Positions 5,481-9,457 of a stretch of DNA of 9,457 nt are shown here, piece by piece. The notes under the pieces are model-generated. The model made no database searches, had not been told where the DNA came from, and was given only the letters and a program-made list of their open reading frames with translations. The translations under genes were made by a program, and so were the position numbers. Origin of the DNA: Oscillospiraceae bacterium (GTDB taxonomy: Bacteria > Bacillota_A > Clostridia > Oscillospirales > Oscillospiraceae); the NCBI GenBank assembly GCA_017939025.1, contig JAGBAI010000178.1, forward strand, positions 1-9,457, in the 5' to 3' direction. Numbering within the stretch: position 1 is the stretch's first letter; every line of letters starts with the position of its first letter.

Positions 5481-6764
5481 TTAGTCCAGGAAGCCCTTGT
5501 AGTGCCGCATCAGCAGCTGTGCTTCCAAAGCCTTCACAGTTTCCAATGCAACACCAACAACGATGATGATGGAAGTACCACCGATTGCAAGATACTGGAA
5601 GTTGTGGTTTGCCGCGCTGGCGACCATGGGAATCATTGCCACGATTGCCAGGTAGATGGCACCGAACACCAGGATCTTGTTGATCACCTTTTTAATGAAG
5701 TCGGAGGTGGGCTTACCGGGGCGGAAGCCGGGGATAAAACCACCGTTCTTCTTCAGGTTGTTGGAGATCTCTGTGGGATCGTACTGGATGGTGGAATAGA
5801 ACCAGCTGAAGAAGAAGATCAGCAGGCCATAAAGCACCAGGTAGATCACAGAGTCACTGGAAAATACGTTCTTATACAAGAAGCCGTTCTTGTTCCAGCT
5901 GGGGATGAACTGATACAAAGTAGCGGGCACGTTGATGATGGAGCTGGCGAAGATCACAGGCAGAACGCCGGACATGCTCACCTTGATGGGCAGGTTGGTG
6001 CTCTGACCGCCGTAAACCTTGCGGCCCACAACGCGCTTTGCGTACTGAATGGGAATGCGGCGCTCAGCATCGTTCACAAACACGATGAACACAATGAGCA
6101 GCAGCAGAACCACACCGATGATCACAGCAACCCACCAGTCGAACAGACCGCTGGTCAGGGAGCTGAACATAGAGGGCAGGCTGGCAACGATACCGGCGAA
6201 CAGCAAAACGGAGATGCCGTTGCCAATGCCGTGAGCAGTAATCTGCTCGCCCAGCCACATCACAGCAGAAGAACCTGCGGTGAATGCCAGCACGATCACC
6301 AAGCCGGGCCAGAAGCCGGTCTCGGTCAGAATCTGACTGCCATCAGCGGGATTTGCAATCATGGTGTAGTAGGCGAAGCCCAAAAGCAAGCCTAATGCCA
6401 CCGTGGTGTAACGGGTGATGCGCTCAATCTTCTTCTTACCGATCTCGCCCTGCTCCTTTGCCATACGCTCCAGAGGAGGAATAGCAACGGTCAGCAGCTG
6501 AACGATAATGGAAGCATTGATGTAGGGCTGAATGCCCAATGCAAGCACAGATGCCTGAGAGAAGGCAGAGCCGGACATTGCATTGTACAGGCCCAAAACA
6601 GTGCTGTTCAGAGCGCTGTCGAAATATGCGCCCATAGCACCTGCATCAACAAAAGGAACAGGGATCACGTGGCCGATTCTGAACAAAAGCAGAGCGAACA
6701 CAGTGAACATCAGTTTCTTACGGAGCTCAGGAATGGCCCAAGCGCTACGCAGTGTTTTAAACAC
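5481..6764 (-). CDS. secY: Protein translocase subunit SecY, with GTG start
   Basis: SecY is the channel of the Sec translocon through which unfolded proteins cross or enter the plasma membrane. The 427-residue product has the expected ten hydrophobic segments, for example at about 18-36, 118-137, 154-171, 183-199, 210-230, 263-280, 304-322, 363-381 and 392-407. Signature stretches include GIQPYINASIIVQLL (77-91, second transmembrane helix), ITAHGIGNGISVLLF (175-189), FIPGFRPGKPT in the fifth cytosolic loop, needed for SecA work (343-353), and MRHYKGFLD at the C-terminus. The start is GTG (6762-6764), directly following the rplO TAA. GAGGTGG (6770-6776) lies within the last rplO codons. Placement between rplO and adk is standard. 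Confidence 0.97.
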   Translation of the reverse strand: MFKTLRSAWAIPELRKKLMFTVFALLLFRIGHVIPVPFVDAGAMGAYFDSALNSTVLGLYNAMSGSAFSQASVLALGIQPYINASIIVQLLTVAIPPLERMAKEQGEIGKKKIERITRYTTVALGLLLGFAYYTMIANPADGSQILTETGFWPGLVIVLAFTAGSSAVMWLGEQITAHGIGNGISVLLFAGIVASLPSMFSSLTSGLFDWWVAVIIGVVLLLLIVFIVFVNDAERRIPIQYAKRVVGRKVYGGQSTNLPIKVSMSGVLPVIFASSIINVPATLYQFIPSWNKNGFLYKNVFSSDSVIYLVLYGLLIFFFSWFYSTIQYDPTEISNNLKKNGGFIPGFRPGKPTSDFIKKVINKILVFGAIYLAIVAMIPMVASAANHNFQYLAIGGTSIIIVVGVALETVKALEAQLLMRHYKGFLD

Positions 6765-7205
6765 TTAAACCACCTCGGTCTTTCCGCCTGCCTGCTCGAT
6801 TTTTTCCTTTGCAGACTGGGAGAAAGCAGCTGCCTTTACGGTGAGCTTCTTTTCCAGCTTACCGTTGGACAGAACTTTCAGGCCGTAGGGGCAGGAAGAA
6901 ATGATGCCCTTTTCAATCAATGCAGCGGCGTCAACAACAGCGCCGTCTTCGAAACGATTCAAAACTGCCACGTTGATAGCAGTCAGGGGCTTTGCAAAGA
7001 TGTTGATGAAGCCACGCTTCGGCACGCGCCGAACCAGAGGCATCTGGCCACCTTCGAAGCCCACGCGGGTCTTGCCGCCGGAACGGGCATGCTGACCCTT
7101 GTGACCACGGCCACCGGTCTTACCGTTACCGGAACCAATGCCGCGACCTTTACGTTTTCCTACCTGGGTAGACCCAGCGACAGGAGCAAGCTCATGCAGT
7201 TTCAT
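6765..7205 (-). CDS. rplO: 50S ribosomal protein L15
   Basis: L15 is a late-assembling 23S rRNA-binding protein in the core of the large subunit. The 146-residue product begins [12 protein letters not shown]. It carries the glycine- and basic-rich extension [21 protein letters not shown] (17-37) that threads into rRNA, and ends with the globular signature [42 protein letters not shown] (7214-7222) overlaps the rpmD stop codon and is 8 nt before the ATG. The stop codon directly abuts the GTG of secY, and the last codons supply the secY ribosome-binding site, so the two are very likely coupled. Confidence 0.97.
   Translation of the reverse strand: MKLHELAPVAGSTQVGKRKGRGIGSGNGKTGGRGHKGQHARSGGKTRVGFEGGQMPLVRRVPKRGFINIFAKPLTAINVAVLNRFEDGAVVDAAALIEKGIISSCPYGLKVLSNGKLEKKLTVKAAAFSQSAKEKIEQAGGKTEVV
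6770..6776 (-). promoter_or_regulatory. Shine-Dalgarno site of secY inside the end of rplO
   Basis: The minus strand reads GAGGTGGTTTAAGTG. GAGGTGG encodes part of the C-terminal Glu-Val-Val of L15 and also serves as ribosome-binding site for secY, with the GTG start beginning at the base after the TAA. This decides the secY start, since the next in-frame ATG is at residue 19, inside the first membrane segment. Confidence 0.75.
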
Positions 7206-7219
7206 AAACTTAGCCCTCC

Positions 7220-7402
7220 TTACTCAACTTCGGTGACGCGCAGCAGATAGCCGATCAGAGCGATCTTGCCACGGGTCTGGGTGTTATCGGGCTGAATGGT
7301 GACCTGGCCAATCTTGCGCAGACCCAGGGAATGTGCAGTGGCGATGTGCTTCTCCAAACGGCCGTTCAGGCTCTTAACAAGTTCAATCTTCAAATTTGCC
7401 AT
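7220..7402 (-). CDS. rpmD: 50S ribosomal protein L30
   Basis: L30 is a small protein on the solvent side of the large subunit near helix 38 of 23S rRNA. It is not universal, being absent in some bacterial groups. The 60-residue product has the usual length and the pattern [29 protein letters not shown] near the N-terminus, followed by [16 protein letters not shown]. The ATG at 7402 has AAGGAGGG (7411-7418), which touches the rpsE stop codon (7418-7420). The downstream rplO site likewise overlaps this gene's stop. The S5-L30-L15 order is diagnostic. Confidence 0.95.
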   Translation of the reverse strand: MANLKIELVKSLNGRLEKHIATAHSLGLRKIGQVTIQPDNTQTRGKIALIGYLLRVTEVE

Positions 7403-7417
7403 GTTAATTGCCCTCCT

Positions 7418-7924
7418 TTAGCGGATTTCTTCCACGGACTTGCCGCGGATTGCAGCCACCTGCTCGGGGCTGCGCAGAGACTTCAGGCCTTCCATAGTAG
7501 CCTTAACCACGTTCTGGGGGTTGTTGGAACGCAGGCAGCGAGCAGTGATGTTGCGGATGCCAACAGCTTCCATAACAGCACGGCAAGCACCACCGGCGAT
7601 AACGCCGGTACCCTCAGGGGCGGGCTTCATCAGAACCTTACCGGCACCGAAAATGCCGATTGCTTCGTGGGGAATAGAACCGTCAGCCAGAGCAACCTTG
7701 ACCATATTCTTCTTTGCATCAGCGATGCCCTTCAGAATAGCCTCGGAAACTTCAGCAGCCTTACCCAGGCCATAGCCAACAGTGCCGTTGCCGTCGCCGA
7801 CGACAACCAGTGCGGAGAACTTCATGACACGGCCGCCCTTAACGGTCTTGCTGACACGGTTCAGGTAAACAACCTTCTCAATAAGCTCAGGAGCTTCATT
7901 GTTAGCAGTCTTATTGTAAGCCAT
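7418..7924 (-). CDS. rpsE: 30S ribosomal protein S5
   Basis: S5 sits on the solvent face of the 30S subunit near the decoding centre and mRNA entry, and affects accuracy. The 168-residue product has the N-terminal dsRNA-binding-like domain with the signature [20 protein letters not shown] and [19 protein letters not shown] (38-56). The C-terminal domain contains [31 protein letters not shown] (93-123) and [13 protein letters not shown]. The loop KTVKGGRV (27-33), where spectinomycin-resistance changes arise in other species, looks wild type. AAGGAGG (7933-7939) is 8 nt before the ATG. Confidence 0.97.
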   Translation of the reverse strand: MAYNKTANNEAPELIEKVVYLNRVSKTVKGGRVMKFSALVVVGDGNGTVGYGLGKAAEVSEAILKGIADAKKNMVKVALADGSIPHEAIGIFGAGKVLMKPAPEGTGVIAGGACRAVMEAVGIRNITARCLRSNNPQNVVKATMEGLKSLRSPEQVAAIRGKSVEEIR

Positions 7925-7942
7925 TTCTTTATCCTCCTTACC

Positions 7943-8302
7943 TTAGAACTTCAGGCCGCCTTCGCGGGCGCCCTCAGCCAGAGCAGCCACACGGCCGTGA
8001 TACAGATAGCCACCGCGGTCGAAAACGACCTCTTCGATGCCCTTTGCCTTAGCACGCTCTGCCAAAGCCAGGCCAACCTTCTTGGCGGCTTCAATGTTGC
8101 CGGTAGCACCCTCAAAGCCCTTTTCCAGGGTGTTGGCGGAAGCCAAGGTCACGCCGTTTACATCGTCGATGAGCTGGGCGTAGATGTTGGCATTGCTGCG
8201 GAACACATTTAAACGGGGGCACTGTGCAGTGCCGGAGATCTTGCCACGAACACGGATATGCCGCTTCAGGCGCATTGCTTTCTTATTGAAATTACTGACC
8301 AT
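7943..8302 (-). CDS. rplR: 50S ribosomal protein L18
   Basis: L18 binds 5S rRNA and, with L5 and L25-type partners, docks it in the central protuberance. The 119-residue product shows the basic N-terminal tail with [26 protein letters not shown] (11-36), the core [11 protein letters not shown] (40-50) and the C-terminal signature [26 protein letters not shown]. The ATG at 8302 has GGAGGTG (8310-8316), which directly precedes the start region and lies next to the rplF stop (8318-8320). A later in-frame ATG (residue 10) lacks a matching ribosome-binding site, so the longer form is preferred. Confidence 0.96.
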   Translation of the reverse strand: MVSNFNKKAMRLKRHIRVRGKISGTAQCPRLNVFRSNANIYAQLIDDVNGVTLASANTLEKGFEGATGNIEAAKKVGLALAERAKAKGIEEVVFDRGGYLYHGRVAALAEGAREGGLKF

Positions 8303-8317
8303 TTCGGCACACCTCCA

Positions 8318-8863
8318 TTACTTCTTGCCACCGGTCTTACCAACCTTACGGCGGATAACTTCGGTGGAGTACTTGATGCCCTTGCCCTTGTAAGGCTCGG
8401 GGGGACGCTTACCACGGACTTCTGCGGCAAACTGGCCGACGACCTGCTTGTCGATGCCCTGGATGATAATCTTATTGGGGGTGGGCACTTCTACGGTGAT
8501 GCCGGGGATTTCGTCCACGATGACCTCGTGAGAGAAGCCCAGACGCATAACCAGCTGATTGCCCTTCTTCTCGGCGCGGTAGCCAACACCGTTGACTTCC
8601 AGCTCCTTGGTGTAGCCCTTCTCTACGCCCTCGACCATATTGTTCAGCAGTGTACGGGTCAGGCCGTGCAGAGACTTGTGCAGATGCTCCTCATCGGGGC
8701 GCTCCACAGTCAGGACATTGCCTTCCAGCTTCAGGATCATATCGGGGTGGAAGGTGTAGTTCAAGGTGCCCTTGGGGCCCTTTACGGTAACAGCATTGCC
8801 AGCGGCAACATCAACTGTTACGCCTGCCGGAATGATAACCGGCTTCTTACCAATTCTTGACAT
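8318..8863 (-). CDS. rplF: 50S ribosomal protein L6
   Basis: L6 binds 23S rRNA helix 97 near the sarcin-ricin loop and the factor-binding site. The 181-residue product has the two tandem L6 folds. The first begins [15 protein letters not shown] and includes VKGPKGTL (27-34). The second covers about 82-170 and has [25 protein letters not shown] (90-114) and the bacterial signature PEPYKGKGI (155-163). It ends in a basic tail. AAGGAGG (8872-8878) is 8 nt before the ATG and overlaps the rpsH stop codon (8877-8879). Nothing about the sequence is unusual. Confidence 0.97.
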   Translation of the reverse strand: MSRIGKKPVIIPAGVTVDVAAGNAVTVKGPKGTLNYTFHPDMILKLEGNVLTVERPDEEHLHKSLHGLTRTLLNNMVEGVEKGYTKELEVNGVGYRAEKKGNQLVMRLGFSHEVIVDEIPGITVEVPTPNKIIIQGIDKQVVGQFAAEVRGKRPPEPYKGKGIKYSTEVIRRKVGKTGGKK

Positions 8864-8876
8864 TGTGCTTTCCTCC

Positions 8877-9275
8877 TTACCAAACGAAAGCCAGCACTTC
8901 GCCGCCGATGTGCAGCTCGCGAGCCTTCTTGTCGGTCATAACACCCTTGGAAGTGGAAACGATGGCAATACCCAGGCCCTTCAGGACGCGGGGCATATCC
9001 TCAGCACCGGCGTATACACGCAGACCGGGCTTGGAAATGCGGCGCAGACCGGAAATAACCTGCTGCTTCTTAGCCAAATACTTCAGGGTGATGTGGATGA
9101 TGCCCTGATTGCCATTGTCCACCAGGGAGTAGGACTTGATGTAGCCCTCGTCCAACAGGATCTGTGCAATAGACTTCTTCAGGTTGGAAGCAGGAACATC
9201 CACAGTGTCGTGCTTTGCAGAATTCGCATTCCGAATGCGGGTCAGCATATCTGCTACGGGATCGGTGATTTGCAT
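8877..9275 (-). CDS. rpsH: 30S ribosomal protein S8
   Basis: S8 is a primary binder of 16S rRNA helix 21. In E. coli it also represses spc operon translation by binding mRNA at rplE. The 132-residue product starts [17 protein letters not shown], the conserved N-terminus. It contains [26 protein letters not shown] (65-90) and the C-terminal signature [27 protein letters not shown]. The ATG at 9275 is chosen over an in-frame upstream start at 9344 because it matches the family N-terminus and has AGGAGG (9285-9290) 9 nt upstream. The 23 extra codons would come from repeat DNA. The usual upstream neighbour rpsN does not abut it here. Confidence 0.97.
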   Translation of the reverse strand: MQITDPVADMLTRIRNANSAKHDTVDVPASNLKKSIAQILLDEGYIKSYSLVDNGNQGIIHITLKYLAKKQQVISGLRRISKPGLRVYAGAEDMPRVLKGLGIAIVSTSKGVMTDKKARELHIGGEVLAFVW

Positions 9276-9284
9276 GTTAATAAT

Positions 9285-9290
9285 CCTCCT
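9285..9290 (-). promoter_or_regulatory. Shine-Dalgarno site that fixes the rpsH start
   Basis: AGGAGG is 9 nt before the ATG at 9275 on the minus strand. It marks the boundary between the ordinary operon sequence and the repeat-rich stretch that begins just upstream. Confidence 0.85.
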
Positions 9291-9457
9291 CTTAGAAGTT
9301 ACGGGCTTAACCCGTTGAGATCCGGGGGTATCCGAAGAATGCAAGCTTCGCCTGCAGTGAAGAGATCAGAGTGAAAAGTGAAGAGTTGCGGTATCCGCTT
9401 CGCGGATCATTTAAAATCTTTTCCGAAGGAAATACCTTTTCTCTTCTCTCTTCTCTC
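9291..9457. repeat. Modular hairpin and heptad-repeat element upstream of rpsH
   Basis: This stretch codes for nothing recognisable, and I could not find the S14 motifs (cysteine pairs, KASW end) that usually precede rpsH. It contains four small hairpins: 9301-9315 (ACGGG/CCCGT), 9340-9356 (apex TTC), 9393-9407 (ATCCGC/GCGGAT, apex TTC) and 9420-9432 (TTTCC/GGAAA, apex GAA). Direct copies of GGTATCCG lie at 9327-9334 and 9390-9397. A run of heptads like GTGAAGA (9357-9384) is matched in opposite orientation by CTCTTCT repeats at 9441-9457. The right end is beyond the window. It looks like an inserted interspersed repeat rather than a leader or terminator. Confidence 0.65.
9357..9384 (+). repeat. 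Heptad tandem repeat (GTGAAGA-like, four units)
   Basis: Four consecutive 7-nt units read GTGAAGA, GATCAGA, GTGAAAA and GTGAAGA. The inverse heptad CTCTTCT occurs twice, plus a partial copy, at 9441-9457. The segment 9371-9385 can pair with 9441-9455 at 12 of 15 positions and would enclose the hairpins at 9393-9407 and 9420-9432. Confidence 0.6.

Noticed and set aside
5502..6395. Plus-strand open frame of 297 codons opposite secY
   Set aside because: It is rich in His, Gln and Asp from reading membrane-protein codons in reverse, with no ribosome-binding site and no domain. It is a shadow of secY.
9276..9344. N-terminal extension of rpsH to an in-frame ATG at 9344
   Set aside because: The extra 23 residues have no counterpart in S8, and the ATG at 9275 has the family N-terminus plus AGGAGG at good spacing.
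9291..9457. Search for the end of rpsN (S14) directly upstream of rpsH
   Set aside because: The minus-strand frames show early stops and none of the S14 zinc-site or KASW motifs. If rpsN is present it lies beyond the window.
9357..9457. CRISPR-like array from the regular heptads
   Set aside because: Units are 7 nt and contiguous without unique spacers, so they do not have CRISPR architecture.

Overview
The window is the distal part of a bacterial spc/alpha ribosomal-protein operon. All seventeen complete genes lie on the minus strand, so transcription runs from high to low coordinates. Gene order is rpsH, rplF, rplR, rpsE, rpmD, rplO, secY, adk, map, a KOW-domain gene, infA, rpmJ, rpsM, rpsK, rpsD, rpoA, rplQ. 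Several features point to a Gram-positive Clostridia-class organism, probably Oscillospirales/Ruminococcaceae-like: a cysteine-poor (zinc-free) S4 encoded between rpsK and rpoA, the map-KOW-infA order, an adenylate kinase with a four-cysteine LID, strong AAGGAGG ribosome-binding sites, and intergenic hairpin repeats of a kind I recall from Faecalibacterium-like genomes. The genus-level guess is inference.

Layout. From 9457 to 9291 there is no gene. It is a repeat- and hairpin-rich insert just upstream of rpsH, where rpsN would usually abut. From 9275 to 6765 lie the spc ribosomal proteins S8, L6, L18, S5, L30 and L15. From 6764 to 4077 are secY (protein export channel), adk and map (N-terminal methionine removal). 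From 4074 to 3405 are the KOW protein, infA (IF1) and rpmJ (L36). From 3385 to 594 is the alpha segment: S13, S11, S4, RNA polymerase alpha and L17. A perfect 15-bp hairpin followed by a U tract at 542-577 ends the operon. From about 48 to 540 there is no convincing gene, but there are several inverted repeats. Bases 1-47 probably hold the last codons of a plus-strand gene that converges on the operon.

Genes are packed tightly. Most gaps are 0-31 nt, stop codons often lie inside the next Shine-Dalgarno site, adk/map overlap by ATGA, and the rplO stop touches the secY start. This fits one long, translationally coupled transcript that makes ribosome parts, RNA polymerase alpha, IF1 and the first export and maturation factors together. 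The exceptions are the 75-nt rpsD-rpoA gap, which holds a bulged hairpin, and the insert upstream of rpsH.

I see no novel multigene system. The points worth a second look are in the non-coding DNA: a 73-bp imperfect palindrome at 53-125, a probable relic of an interspersed repeat at 441-472, and a modular element at 9291-9457 with heptad repeats and C(GAA)G-capped mini-hairpins. The non-ATG starts of infA (TTG) and secY (GTG) are also notable.
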